Source: Clostridiales bacterium (GTDB taxonomy: Bacteria > Bacillota > Clostridia > Oscillospirales > Oscillospiraceae). Taken from it: a stretch of DNA of 64,000 nucleotides. The stretch lies in assembly GCA_004551945.1 (NCBI GenBank), contig SFPN01000013.1:62001-126000 (forward strand), written 5' to 3'. The position numbers and the translations under genes were made by a program. Under the pieces are notes generated by a model. It was not told where the DNA came from and did not search any database. It saw only the letters and a program-made list of their open reading frames with translations. Each line of letters opens with the position of its first letter. Position 1 is the stretch's first letter. Shown piece by piece: positions 44,245 through 53,527 of the stretch.

Positions 44245-45336
44245 ATGTCCAGCAGAGTTTTTCAAAGCATCGTGCTCCAAATGAAGGAGTGCACGGACCG
44301 CGTCATTGGCGTCGTGGACGACCAGGGAACCGTGGTATCCTGCAACCAGCTGACCTGGATCGGAGAAAAGTGGGAGGGCGCCGCTTCCGCCTTGAATGTG
44401 AACGATTCCGCCGTGATCATTTACGGGGACAAGACCTTCAAACCTCTGGCCAACCGGGGTTCCCACTTCGACTACGCCGCCTTTGTCCAGGGCAGCGACG
44501 ACCAGGCCAAGCTCATCTGCTCCATGGTCACCGTGGCCCTCAACAGCGCCAAGACCTACTATGAGGAAAAGTACGACAAGACCGCCTTTGTCAAGAGCAT
44601 CATCTCCGACAACATTCTGTTGGGGGACATCTATGTCCGGGCCAAGGAGCTCCACTTTGCCTCGGAGGCCCAGCGGGCTGTCTTCCTGGTCCGCCAGGTG
44701 GGCTCGGCGGAGATTGCCGCGGTGGACGTGGTTCAGAACATGTTCTCCGACAGCCAGGAGGACTTTGTCATTTCCATTAACGAAACCGACATTGCCGTCA
44801 TCAAGATGCTCAGCGACGGCAGCGACAGCAAGGAGATCTACAAGATCGCCAAGAACATCGAGGACACCCTGGCCCAGACCCTGAAAATCAAGACCACCAT
44901 CGGCATCGGCACCGTGGTGGGTCACATCCGGGACCTGGCCCGGGCCTACAAGGAGGCCGGCGTGGCCATCGACGTGGGCAAGGTCTTCGACACCGAGAAA
45001 ACCATCATCAACTACGAGAACCTGGGCATCGGCCGGCTGATCTATCAGCTGCCCACCGTCATGTGCGAGATGTTCCTCCAGGAAGTCTTTAAGAAGAACC
45101 CCATTGACGCTCTGGATCAGGAAACCCTGTTCACCATCAACAAGTTCTTTGAAAACAACCTGAACGTCTCCGAGACCGCCCGGAAGCTCTTCGTCCACCG
45201 GAACACCCTGGTGTACCGCCTGGAGAAGATCAAGAAACTCACCGGCCTGGACCTGCGGGAGTTCGACGACGCCATCACCTTCAAGGTTGCCTTGATGGTG
45301 AAGAAGTACCTGGTGTCCCGGGGTATCGACTCCTGA
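44245..45336 (+). CDS. PucR/CdaR-type transcriptional regulator
   Basis: A 363-residue regulator. The C-terminal PucR helix-turn-helix is clear: NVSETARKLFVHRNTLVYRL (about residues 307-326) followed by EKIKKLTGLDLREFDDA. The N-terminal 130 residues look like a sensor domain with no recognised ligand pocket; a GGDEF-like/PucR middle domain follows. It directly precedes ftsE-ftsX, an arrangement I recall from other Clostridia, so it may control septation or cell wall genes. Ligand unknown. GGAGGAAAAG precedes the ATG. Confidence 0.88.
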   Translation: MSSRVFQSIVLQMKECTDRVIGVVDDQGTVVSCNQLTWIGEKWEGAASALNVNDSAVIIYGDKTFKPLANRGSHFDYAAFVQGSDDQAKLICSMVTVALNSAKTYYEEKYDKTAFVKSIISDNILLGDIYVRAKELHFASEAQRAVFLVRQVGSAEIAAVDVVQNMFSDSQEDFVISINETDIAVIKMLSDGSDSKEIYKIAKNIEDTLAQTLKIKTTIGIGTVVGHIRDLARAYKEAGVAIDVGKVFDTEKTIINYENLGIGRLIYQLPTVMCEMFLQEVFKKNPIDALDQETLFTINKFFENNLNVSETARKLFVHRNTLVYRLEKIKKLTGLDLREFDDAITFKVALMVKKYLVSRGIDS

Positions 45337-45385
45337 TATCCCATCGGCCCTGCCCAGGCGGCGGTGATCGAGAAGGAGTGTTACT

Positions 45386-46072
45386 TTGATTCGCCTGACA
45401 GATATCCACAAAGAGTACGAAAACGGAACGAAAGCCCTGAAGGGCGTGAGCCTGCAGATTGACGACGGGGACTTTATCTTTCTGGTGGGGCCTTCCGGCT
45501 CCGGCAAGTCCACCATCATCAAGCTCATCACCGGGGAGATCCAGGCCACCGACGGCCAGCTGATGGTCAACGGCTACAACATGAACGACATCAGCGAAAA
45601 ACAGATTCCCCTGATGCGCCGCACCCTGGGGGTGGTGTTCCAGGACTTCCGTCTCATTGAGAAAAAGACGGTGAACGAAAACCTGGAGGTAGCCATGCGG
45701 GCCGTGGGAGCCGTCCCCCGGGAGATCCAGCGCCGGATTCCCTATGTGCTGGGTCTGGTGGGCCTCACCGGCAAGGGCCGGCAGTATCCCACCCAGCTTT
45801 CCGGCGGCGAGCAGCAGCGTGTGGCCATCGCCCGCGCCTTGGCCAACAACCCCAGCGTGATCATTGCCGACGAGCCCACCGGCAACCTGGACCCCGCCCG
45901 CTCCCTGGAGATCATGTCTCTGCTGGAGAAGATCAACGACATGGGCACCACCGTTCTGGTGGTCACCCACGAGCGGGAGCTGGTCAACCGGTTCAGCAAG
46001 CGGGTGGTGGCCATTGAAAGCGGCAGGATCATCAGCGATGCTTCGGGAGGGTATTACGGAAATGGTCGCTAA
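45386..46072 (+). CDS. ftsE: Cell division ATP-binding protein FtsE
   Basis: ABC ATPase of the FtsEX complex, which activates peptidoglycan hydrolases. The 228-residue protein has Walker A GPSGSGKST (about residues 35-43), signature LSGGEQQR, and Walker B VIIADEPTGNLDP. It starts with TTG, with AAGGAG nine nt upstream. It overlaps ftsX by 11 nt. Confidence 0.96.
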   Translation: MIRLTDIHKEYENGTKALKGVSLQIDDGDFIFLVGPSGSGKSTIIKLITGEIQATDGQLMVNGYNMNDISEKQIPLMRRTLGVVFQDFRLIEKKTVNENLEVAMRAVGAVPREIQRRIPYVLGLVGLTGKGRQYPTQLSGGEQQRVAIARALANNPSVIIADEPTGNLDPARSLEIMSLLEKINDMGTTVLVVTHERELVNRFSKRVVAIESGRIISDASGGYYGNGR

Positions 46073-46949
46073 TCAAATTTGGTATCATATCAAAGAGGGC
46101 TTCCGCAGTATCTTTACCCATGGGCTCATGTCGTTTGCCTCTGTGTGCATGATCGTGGCCTGCCTTCTGATTATGGGTTCCTTCTCCCTGGTGGCGGTGA
46201 ACATCAATCACATGCTCAGCGACCTGGAGGATGAGAACGAATTTCTTGCGTACGTAGACGACAGCTACACCGAGGAGGAGGCCAGAAGCCTGCAAACCAG
46301 GCTGGAGAGCATCCCCAACGTGTCTGCGGTCACCTTTATCAGCCGGGAGGAGGCCTTGCAGAACTTCCGGAATGAGCAGAGCAACGCGGCTCTGTTCCAG
46401 GATCTGGACCCCTCCACCCTGCGGGACCGGTACAGCATCCACGTGGAGGAGATTGAAGGCCTCAGCGATGCCGCCGCCCAGGTGGAGCAGGTGGAGGGCA
46501 TTGCCGAGGTCCGGGCCTCCCTGGAAATTGCCGACGGCTTTGTGATGCTGCGCAACGTGGCCAGCGCCATTGCTATCATCCTGGTGGTGATGCTGGTGGT
46601 CATCTCCATCTTCATCATTGCCAACACCATTAAGCTTGCCACCTTCACCCGGCGGGAGGAGATCGCCATCATGAAGATGTGCGGCGCCACCAACTGGTTC
46701 ATCCGCTGGCCCTTCCTGGTGGAGGGTGTGCTGCTGGGCCTCTTCGGCGGTGTGCTGGCCTACCTGGCCCAGTGGGGGATTTACGGCCTCATTGGCAAGG
46801 CCATGCAGGAGAGCGGTATTCTGTCCATCATCACCATGATTCCCTACGCTAACATGGCCAGCACGGTGCTGTTGGTGTTCCTGGCTGTCAGCTTTGTCAT
46901 CGGCGCGGGCGGTTCGGCTCTGGCCATCCGCAAGTTCCTGAAGGTGTAA
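46062..46949 (+). CDS. ftsX: Cell division permease FtsX
   Basis: Membrane subunit of FtsEX. The 295-residue protein has four spans (about 20-45, 170-192, 222-245, 265-285), with the large extracytoplasmic loop after span 1 and the family's ITRREEIAIMKMCGATNWFI-like block. Start ATG 46062 has GGGAGGG ten nt upstream and is within the ftsE end. The frame is open further 5' in ftsE, but that part is not FtsX. Confidence 0.95.
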   Translation: MVANQIWYHIKEGFRSIFTHGLMSFASVCMIVACLLIMGSFSLVAVNINHMLSDLEDENEFLAYVDDSYTEEEARSLQTRLESIPNVSAVTFISREEALQNFRNEQSNAALFQDLDPSTLRDRYSIHVEEIEGLSDAAAQVEQVEGIAEVRASLEIADGFVMLRNVASAIAIILVVMLVVISIFIIANTIKLATFTRREEIAIMKMCGATNWFIRWPFLVEGVLLGLFGGVLAYLAQWGIYGLIGKAMQESGILSIITMIPYANMASTVLLVFLAVSFVIGAGGSALAIRKFLKV

Positions 46950-46973
46950 TACGGATTCTTAAGGAGGAGCCCT

Positions 46974-47096
46974 ATGCACAAGCAGAAAAAGGGCCGGGAC
47001 CCCATGCGGTTTCAGAAGCGGGTTGCCGCGGTGATCGCCATTGTCCTGTGCCTGTCTCTGGTGCTCTCCCTGGTGGCGGGCCTGCTGGCCTACTGA
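46974..47096 (+). CDS. 40-residue membrane protein between ftsX and ctpA
   Basis: MHKQKKGRDPMRFQKRVAAV followed by a 20-residue hydrophobic helix to the C-terminus. AAGGAGGAG lies five nt before the ATG and the gene is 24 nt after ftsX, so translation is likely. It has a basic cytoplasmic N-terminus and one span with its C-terminus outside. I do not recognise it; a regulator or assembly factor of FtsEX is conceivable from position only. Confidence 0.65.
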   Translation: MHKQKKGRDPMRFQKRVAAVIAIVLCLSLVLSLVAGLLAY

Positions 47097-47120
47097 CCGG
47101 GACGAGACAGAAGAAAGCCA

Positions 47121-47157
47121 AAGAAGCGGCAGCCAAGGCAGCCGCTTCTTTTGATTT
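47121..47157 (+). terminator. Terminator after the ftsEX unit
   Basis: Ten-base-pair stem AAGAAGCGGC/GCCGCTTCTT followed by a T-rich tract. It may be partial, since ctpA follows without a clear own promoter. Confidence 0.72.
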
Positions 47158-47192
47158 TGGGTCATCCGGAAGGGATGAAAGGAGACTTGTCT

Positions 47193-48380
47193 ATGGAACA
47201 GACCAAACCGAAAAAAACCGTCTCCCGCACCAAGGCGGTGATCGCCTGCGTGCTCTGCCTGGTGATCGGCGGGGGAGCTGCCCTGGCGGGGGTGTGGGCC
47301 TGCATCGGCACGGACGGCCTGGCCCTTCTCCAGGCGGACCGGCTCATCCGGGAGAAGTTTGTGGGGGAGTATGACGCCACAACCCACCGGGAGGCCACCC
47401 TGGAGGCCATGGTGGATTCCCTGGGGGACCGGTGGTCCTACTACCTGACCCCCGAGGAGTATGAAAACGTCCGGGACACCCGGAAGAATGCCTATGTGGG
47501 CATCGGCGTCACTGTCAGCCGGGAAGGGGCGGAAAACGGCCTGCTGATCCTGGCGGTGACCCCGGGAGGGCCCGCAGAGGAGGCGGGGCTGGCCGCCGGG
47601 GAGATCATCCGGTCGGTGGACGGCCAGGGGGTCACCCAGGAAAACCAGGACGCCATCATGGACGCCATCAAGGGGACCGAAGGCTCCACCGTCCAGCTGG
47701 AGGTGGAGGGAACCGACGGGGCCCGCCGCACGGTGGAGGTGGAGCGCCGCACCGTCCGGGGCGTCACCGCCCAGTGGACCATGCTGGAGGGGGACGTGGG
47801 CCTCATCACCATCCAGAACTTCTATGAGGGCACCGCCGATTTGGTGTCCCAGGGGGTGGAGGAGCTCACCGGCCAGGGGGCCAGAGCCCTGGTGCTGGAC
47901 GTGCGCAACAACCCCGGGGGGTATGTCACCGAGCTGACCCAGATCCTGGACCTGCTGCTGCCGGAGGGGGATATCTTCGTGAGCCGCACCAAGGATGGCT
48001 CGGAGTCGGTGTATACCTCGGACGCAGACTGCGTGGACCTGCCCCTGGCGGTGCTGGTCAACGGGGAGAGCTACAGCGCGGCAGAGTTTCTGGCCGCCCA
48101 GCTCCGGGAGAGCGCCGGGGCGGTGGTAGCCGGGACCCGGACCTCCGGCAAGGGCTACTCCCAGATGCTCTACCGGCTGGCCGACGGCAGCGCCATCGGC
48201 CTGTCCACCGCCCGGTACTACACCGGAGGCGGGGTCTCCCTCATTGGCACCGGCCTGGACCCGGACCCCTCGGTGGCTCTCACCCAGGAGGCGGAGGAGA
48301 AGCTCCTGGTGGGCCAGCTGCCCTATGAGGAGGATCTCCAGCTCCAGGCGGCCATCCGGGCCCTGAACCTGGATTCCTGA
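47193..48380 (+). CDS. ctpA: S41-family carboxyl-terminal processing protease
   Basis: Membrane-anchored serine protease. The 395-residue protein has an N-terminal span (about residues 14-35), a PDZ domain (YVGIGVTVSREG to IIRSVDGQGV, about residues 100-170) and the S41 catalytic domain with Ser295 in GESYSAAEF and Lys320 in TSGKGYSQ. Tail-specific proteases near ftsEX in Firmicutes may process cell wall hydrolases or signalling proteins. ATG 47193 has AAAGGAG upstream; an earlier ATG (47151) lies in the terminator region. Confidence 0.94.
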   Translation: MEQTKPKKTVSRTKAVIACVLCLVIGGGAALAGVWACIGTDGLALLQADRLIREKFVGEYDATTHREATLEAMVDSLGDRWSYYLTPEEYENVRDTRKNAYVGIGVTVSREGAENGLLILAVTPGGPAEEAGLAAGEIIRSVDGQGVTQENQDAIMDAIKGTEGSTVQLEVEGTDGARRTVEVERRTVRGVTAQWTMLEGDVGLITIQNFYEGTADLVSQGVEELTGQGARALVLDVRNNPGGYVTELTQILDLLLPEGDIFVSRTKDGSESVYTSDADCVDLPLAVLVNGESYSAAEFLAAQLRESAGAVVAGTRTSGKGYSQMLYRLADGSAIGLSTARYYTGGGVSLIGTGLDPDPSVALTQEAEEKLLVGQLPYEEDLQLQAAIRALNLDS

Positions 48381-48390
48381 TTCAGCCTGA

Positions 48391-48437
48391 CTCCGGGGGA
48401 TTTTCCCAAGAAAATTCCTCCGGAGCCACTTTTTTTG
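48391..48437 (+). terminator. Terminator of ctpA
   Basis: Long stem CTCCGGGGGATTTTC pairing with GAAAATTCCTCCGGAG, then seven T. Confidence 0.86.
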
Positions 48438-48478
48438 TCCAAAAAGGGGAGGTTGGGGCGAAGGGAAAAGGGATGGTC

Positions 48479-48507
48479 TTGACAGACCGGAATAAACTAC
48501 CTATAAT
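48479..48507 (+). promoter_or_regulatory. Consensus promoter for greA-lysS
   Basis: Perfect TTGACA (48479-48484), 17-nt spacer, perfect TATAAT (48502-48507). The leader is about 95 nt. Confidence 0.9.
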
Positions 48508-48609
48508 GGTTAAACTGTAAACCGAAAACTATATTTATTTATAATGTGTAACCCCGCGGGGGCGGAGCGCCAACTCCCCAGCCCCCCAGATATCGGAAGG
48601 TGTGTGACC

Positions 48610-49083
48610 ATGGCAAAGGAATACCGACTCAGCGCAGAGCGCTTTGAGGAACTGAAGCAGGAACTGACGTATCTGAAGACCGTCCGGGAGAAGGAAGTGG
48701 CAGAGCTCATCAAGGAAGCCCGCTCCTTCGGCGACCTGTCGGAAAACAGCGAATATGACGAGGCCAAAAACGAGCAGGGCAAGCTCTACTCCCGCATTGC
48801 GGAGCTGGAGGAGATCCTCTCCAACTACACCATCATCTCCGAGCAGGAGAAGAACATGGACATTGTCCACGTGGGCAACACCGTGGTGGTGGAGGACCTG
48901 GAGTTCTCCGAGGAGGAGACCTACCAGATCGTTGGCTCTCAGGAGGCCGACCCCATGAACGGCCGGATCTCTGAGGAATCCCCCTTCGGCCGGGCCCTGC
49001 TGGGCCGGAAGGCCGGAGACGAGGTGGTGGTGGAGGCCCCCGCCGGCAACATTCGATACAAGATCACTGCGATTCAGAGATAA
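48610..49083 (+). CDS. greA: Transcription elongation factor GreA
   Basis: Rescues stalled RNA polymerase by stimulating transcript cleavage. The 157-residue protein has the N-terminal coiled coil with the tip acids in EARSFGDLSENSEYDEAKN, and a C-terminal FKBP-like domain with SPFGRALLGRKAGDEV. ATG 48610 follows GGAAGGTG; the frame is open upstream from 48544 but that part covers the leader and does not match GreA. Confidence 0.96.
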   Translation: MAKEYRLSAERFEELKQELTYLKTVREKEVAELIKEARSFGDLSENSEYDEAKNEQGKLYSRIAELEEILSNYTIISEQEKNMDIVHVGNTVVVEDLEFSEEETYQIVGSQEADPMNGRISEESPFGRALLGRKAGDEVVVEAPAGNIRYKITAIQR

Positions 49084-49104
49084 AGAGAGAAGGAGCGGAA
49101 CAGC

Positions 49105-50610
49105 ATGGCTGAAAACAAGAAGAAGGAACCGGCCCAGGAGCAGGAGCAGGATCTGTCCCAGATCCTCAAGGTACGCAGAGAAAAGCTGAAAACCCTGCAG
49201 GACGCGGGGAAGGACCCCTTTGAGCAGACCAAGTTCGTGGTGTCCGCTCACACCCAGGACATCAAGGATCACTTCGACGACATGGAGGGCCAGGAGGTCA
49301 CCGTGGCCGGCCGTCTCATGTCCAAGCGGGGCATGGGCAAGGTGAGCTTCTGCGACATGCAGGACAAGACCGGCCGCATCCAGCTCTACGCCCGCCGGGA
49401 CGAGATGGACGAGGCGGTGTACAACGAGTTTAAGAAGTACGACATCGGCGACATCGTGGGCGTGAAGGGCGAGGTCTTCCGCACCCAGCGGGGGGAGATG
49501 AGCGTCCGCTGCAAGGACGTGACCCTCCTGTCCAAGTCCCTGCGTCCCCTGCCGGAGAAGTTCCACGGCCTCACCGACAAGGAGCTGCGCTATCGCCAGC
49601 GGTACGTGGACCTGATCGTGAACCCCGACTCCCGCCGGAACTTTGAGATCCGCAGCCGCCTGGTGAGCTACCTGCGATCCTTCCTGGACGGCCGGGGCTA
49701 CATGGAGGTGGAGACCCCGGTGCTGAACACCATCTCCGGCGGCGCCACCGCCCGGCCCTTCATCACCCATCACAACACCCTGGACATTGACATGTACATG
49801 CGCATCGCCACCGAGCTGCACTTAAAGCGGCTCATCGTGGGCGGCCTGGAGCGGGTGTATGAGATCGGCCGGATCTTCCGCAACGAGGGCATGGACACCA
49901 AGCACAACCCCGAGTTTACCACCGTGGAGCTGTACGAGGCCTATGCCGACTTCAACGACATGATGGACCTGTTTGAGGACTTCCTCTCCGGGGCCGCCAT
50001 GGAGATTCTGGGCACCTACGACGTGACCTGGCAGGGAGAGAACATCAGCCTGGCCCCCGGCTTCCGCCGGCTCACCATGGCCGAGGCGGTGAAGGAGTAC
50101 CTGGGGGTGGACTTTATGACCATCGACGGGGACGAGGAAGCCGTTGCCGCCGCCAAGAGCATCGGCGTGGACATGGACGGGGTGGAGCCCACCTGGGGCC
50201 ACGCCCTCTACGAGTGCTTTGACCAGAAGGTGGAGGAGAAGCTCATCCAGCCCACCTTCATCACCATGCACCCCGTGGACGTGTCCCCCCTGGCCAAGCG
50301 GTCCCCCAAGGACCACCGGCTCACCGAGCGGTTTGAGCTCTTCATCTGCCGCAGCGAGATGGGCAACGCCTTCTCTGAGCTCAACGACCCCATCGACCAG
50401 AAGGCCCGCTTCCAGAAGCAGGTGGAGATGCGCGCCAAGGGCGACGAGGAAGCCGGCATGATGGACGAGGACTACATCAACGCCCTGGAGTACGGTCTGC
50501 CCCCCACGGGCGGCCTGGGCATCGGCATCGACCGGTGCGTTATGCTCCTCACCGGGGCGGATTCCATCCGGGATGTGATCCTCTTCCCCACTATGAAACC
50601 CATCGAATAA
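49105..50610 (+). CDS. lysS: Lysine-tRNA ligase (class II)
   Basis: Charges tRNA-Lys. The 501-residue protein has the OB-fold anticodon-binding domain (EVTVAGRLMSKRGMGKVSF) and class II motif 2 (FRNEGMDTKHNPEFT) and motif 3 (GLGIGIDRCVMLLTG). It follows greA by 21 nt, the arrangement usual in Firmicutes, with AGAAGGAG before the ATG. Confidence 0.97.
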   Translation: MAENKKKEPAQEQEQDLSQILKVRREKLKTLQDAGKDPFEQTKFVVSAHTQDIKDHFDDMEGQEVTVAGRLMSKRGMGKVSFCDMQDKTGRIQLYARRDEMDEAVYNEFKKYDIGDIVGVKGEVFRTQRGEMSVRCKDVTLLSKSLRPLPEKFHGLTDKELRYRQRYVDLIVNPDSRRNFEIRSRLVSYLRSFLDGRGYMEVETPVLNTISGGATARPFITHHNTLDIDMYMRIATELHLKRLIVGGLERVYEIGRIFRNEGMDTKHNPEFTTVELYEAYADFNDMMDLFEDFLSGAAMEILGTYDVTWQGENISLAPGFRRLTMAEAVKEYLGVDFMTIDGDEEAVAAAKSIGVDMDGVEPTWGHALYECFDQKVEEKLIQPTFITMHPVDVSPLAKRSPKDHRLTERFELFICRSEMGNAFSELNDPIDQKARFQKQVEMRAKGDEEAGMMDEDYINALEYGLPPTGGLGIGIDRCVMLLTGADSIRDVILFPTMKPIE

Positions 50611-50617
50611 CATTCAA

Positions 50618-50660
50618 ACAGCATACCGGCGGCCTGGCTGTCGGTATGCTGTTGTGCAGT
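50618..50660 (+). terminator. Hairpin after lysS
   Basis: AACAGCATACC pairs with GGTATGCTGTT around a 15-nt loop; only a weak T tract follows, so termination may be partial. Confidence 0.55.
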
Positions 50661-50685
50661 TTGCCGGAGAGCAGGAGGCGCGCAA

Positions 50686-52056
50686 TTGGCACGGATCTGG
50701 AGAGAGAGAACCCTGGCCTGGTCTGCCCGGCCGGGGATGAACGCCGCCCGGATTGCGGCGCTGTCCTTTGGGGCGGTCATTTTGCTGGGGACCCTTTTGC
50801 TGCTGCTGCCGGTGATGTCCCGGGACGGGGAGAGCGCGGGGCTGCTCACCAGCCTGTTTACCGCCACCTCCGCCACCTGCGTCACCGGCCTTGCCCTGGC
50901 GGACACCTTCACCCAGTGGTCCCCGGCCGGGCAGGTGGTGATCCTGTGCATGATCCAACTGGGCGGCCTGGGGTTTATGACGGTGTACACCCTGCTGCTC
51001 ACCTTCTTCCGGCGGGAGATTCTTCTCTCCCAGCGGCTGGTGCTGGCCTCCACCCTGGGGCTGCGGAGCACCGGCGGGGTGGTGCGGCTGGTCCGCCATG
51101 CCCTGCTGGGCACCGTCATCCTGGAGGGGACCGGGGCGGTGCTTCTGTCCTGGTGCTTCGTGCCGGAGTTCGGCCTGGCCCGGGGGGTGTGGTACGGGGT
51201 GTTTCACGCCGTGTCCGCCTTCTGCAACGCGGGCTTTGATCTCATGGGCCCCCAGGGGGGCAGTCTGTCCCTCTTTGCGGACCGGCCGGAGGTGCTGCTG
51301 ATCCACGGGGTTCTGGTGGTGCTGGGGGGCCTGGGCTTTTTCGTGTGGGAGGATATCTACCGCCAGCGGCGGTGGAAGAAGTTCTCCCTGTACACCCAGA
51401 TGGTCCTGGGTATGACGGCCTTTCTCATCCTGGCGGGCTGGCTCTACTTCCTGCTGGCGGAGTGGAGCAACCCGGCCACCCTGGGGCTTCTCGCCCCGGG
51501 GGATAAGGTCATGAACGCTCTCTTCCAGTCCGTCACCCTGCGCACGGCGGGGTTTGCCAGCTTTCCTCAGGGGGGGCTGCGGGAGTGCTCCCTGGTGATG
51601 TGCCTGCTGTTCATGCTCATCGGGGGCAGCAGCGGCTCCACCGCCGGGGGCATCAAGACCGTCACCGCCCTGGTTCTGGCCGCCGCCTTGCGCAGCGGCC
51701 TCCGGGGCCGGCAGGCTGTGACTCTCCGGGGGCGGACCATCCCCGCCCGGCAGGTGTTCAATGCCTTTACCCTCACCTTAACGGTGATCGCCGCAGGTTT
51801 TGTCTGCGCCATGGGCCTTTCCCTGGGGGAGGGAGGAGAGTTTCTCCCCATCCTCTACGAGGTGATTTCCGCTCTGGGGACCGTGGGGCTGAGCACCGGC
51901 CTGACGGGAACCCTGTCAGCAGGCAGCTGCCTGGTGATCATCGCCCTCATGTATATGGGGCGGGTGGGCATCCTGTCCTTCTCCCTGGCCTTCATGATCC
52001 CCAGGGGCGGAGGAGATAAAATCAAGTACCCCAGCTGCGATATCATGATAGGCTAA
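50686..52056 (+). CDS. trkH: Potassium uptake channel TrkH/KtrB
   Basis: K+-translocating membrane subunit. The 456-residue protein has the four pore-loop selectivity segments: TATSATCVTGL, SAFCNAGFDL, TLRTAGFAS and SALGTVGLSTG. Starts at TTG 50686, with AGGAGG eight nt upstream. It is paired with the RCK-domain subunit 11 nt downstream. TrkH and KtrB overlap in sequence; size and pairing are closer to KtrB. Confidence 0.94.
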   Translation: MARIWRERTLAWSARPGMNAARIAALSFGAVILLGTLLLLLPVMSRDGESAGLLTSLFTATSATCVTGLALADTFTQWSPAGQVVILCMIQLGGLGFMTVYTLLLTFFRREILLSQRLVLASTLGLRSTGGVVRLVRHALLGTVILEGTGAVLLSWCFVPEFGLARGVWYGVFHAVSAFCNAGFDLMGPQGGSLSLFADRPEVLLIHGVLVVLGGLGFFVWEDIYRQRRWKKFSLYTQMVLGMTAFLILAGWLYFLLAEWSNPATLGLLAPGDKVMNALFQSVTLRTAGFASFPQGGLRECSLVMCLLFMLIGGSSGSTAGGIKTVTALVLAAALRSGLRGRQAVTLRGRTIPARQVFNAFTLTLTVIAAGFVCAMGLSLGEGGEFLPILYEVISALGTVGLSTGLTGTLSAGSCLVIIALMYMGRVGILSFSLAFMIPRGGGDKIKYPSCDIMIG

Positions 52057-52067
52057 GGAGGCTTCCT

Positions 52068-52721
52068 ATGGAGACATTTGTGGTCATTGGCCTGGGCCGG
52101 TTCGGCTCGGCGGTGGCGGAGGAGCTGTGCGCCCTGGGCCACCAGGTGCTGGCCATCGACACCGATGAGAAGGCCGTCCAGCGCATGGCCGACAAGGTAA
52201 CCCAGGCGGTGGTGGGAGACTGTCAGGACCCGGAGGTGCTCCAGATGCTGGGGGTCAAGAACATGGACGGGGCGGTGGTGGCCTTCAGCAGCGACATCGG
52301 CACCAGCGTCCTCATCACCCTGAACCTGAAGGAACTGAACATCCCCCGGATCGTCTGCAAGGCCAGAAACCACAGCCACCGGGAGGTGCTCCGGCGGATC
52401 GGGGCGGACCAGGTGGTCTTTCCCGAGCACGAGAGCGGCCGGAACCTGGCCCGCACCCTGGCAAACCGGGAGATTCTCAACTATATCGAGCTTACCGAGC
52501 GGTACGGCATCGTGAAGCTCAAGGTCCCCACCCCCTGGGTGGGAAAGACCCTCCGGGACTTAAACGTCCGGGTAACCTACCAGGTGAACATTATCGCCAT
52601 CCAGAGTGGGGACGGCGCCATCCAGCCGGTGCCCGAGCCAGACCATGTCTTCCGGCCAGGAGACCTGATCTTCACCCTGGGCAACAACGAGAGCAATGAG
52701 CGCATTCTTGCGCTGGAGTGA
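52068..52721 (+). CDS. trkA: Potassium uptake regulator TrkA/KtrA
   Basis: Cytosolic RCK protein gating the preceding channel. The 217-residue protein has the nucleotide-binding VIGLGRFGSAVAEEL (about residues 5-19) and a C-terminal RCK-C/TrkA-C domain (VNIIAIQSGDGAIQPVPEPD). Its size with a single RCK unit fits KtrA. AAGGAGG precedes the ATG. Confidence 0.94.
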   Translation: METFVVIGLGRFGSAVAEELCALGHQVLAIDTDEKAVQRMADKVTQAVVGDCQDPEVLQMLGVKNMDGAVVAFSSDIGTSVLITLNLKELNIPRIVCKARNHSHREVLRRIGADQVVFPEHESGRNLARTLANREILNYIELTERYGIVKLKVPTPWVGKTLRDLNVRVTYQVNIIAIQSGDGAIQPVPEPDHVFRPGDLIFTLGNNESNERILALE

Positions 52722-52723
52722 AT

Positions 52724-53506
52724 ATGGAGACCATCACAAGCAGAACCAACCCCCTCATCACCCACATCCGCAAGCTGGCGGCAGACCGGAAGTACCGGTA
52801 CGCCAGCGGCCAGATGGTGTGCGAGGGACCCAAAATGCTGGAGGAGGCCCTCCGCTGGGGGGCGAAGCTGGAGGTGCTGGTGTGCGCCCAGGGGTATGAG
52901 CCCCCGGCCAGCCTGCCCGGCTCCGTCCGTCAGGTGGCGGTGCCCACGGACCTTCTGCGGTCTGTGGCCCCCACCCAGACCCCCCAGAAGGTCCTCTTCC
53001 TGTGCGCCCTGCCGGCGCTTACCGCGCCGGAGACCCTGTCGGGCAGCCGGTACCTGGTGCTGGACGGCCTTCAGGACCCGGGCAACCTGGGGACCCTGTG
53101 GCGGACCGCCGACGCCTTCGGGGCGGACGGCTTGTTCCTCCTTCCCGGCTGCGCCGACCCTTACAGCCCCAAAACCCTCCGGGCTACCATGGGGGCCTGC
53201 TTCCGCCTGCCCGTGTGGGCGGGGGAGCTGGAGACCTTAGCTTCTCTGCTGGCCCAGTCGAACCTGCCCTTGTACGCCACCGCCCTGCGGGCGGACACCC
53301 GGGACATCCGGGCCATGGACCTGACCCGGGCCGCCGTGGTCATCGGCAGCGAGGGCCGGGGGGTGAGCCAGCAGGTGCTGGACCAAAGCGAAAAAACCAT
53401 CAAGATCCCCATGACGGCCCGGTGCGAATCCTTAAACGCCGCCGCCGCCGGGGCGGTGGTCCTGTGGCAGATGTGCCAGGGAACCCTGCCCGGGGAACCG
53501 GAATAA
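52724..53506 (+). CDS. SpoU/TrmH-family rRNA methyltransferase
   Basis: 2'-O-ribose methyltransferase of the SPOUT class acting on rRNA or tRNA. The 260-residue protein has an N-terminal substrate-binding domain (MVCEGPKMLEEAL) and the knotted catalytic domain with LDGLQDPGNLGTLWRTADAF and VIGSEGRGVSQQVL, IPMTARCESLNAAAA. The target is unknown. ATG 52724 follows GGAG; a GTG at 52718 overlaps the trkA stop. Confidence 0.9.
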   Translation: METITSRTNPLITHIRKLAADRKYRYASGQMVCEGPKMLEEALRWGAKLEVLVCAQGYEPPASLPGSVRQVAVPTDLLRSVAPTQTPQKVLFLCALPALTAPETLSGSRYLVLDGLQDPGNLGTLWRTADAFGADGLFLLPGCADPYSPKTLRATMGACFRLPVWAGELETLASLLAQSNLPLYATALRADTRDIRAMDLTRAAVVIGSEGRGVSQQVLDQSEKTIKIPMTARCESLNAAAAGAVVLWQMCQGTLPGEPE

Positions 53507-53527
53507 ACGGAAAAGGAGGCGCTGTCC

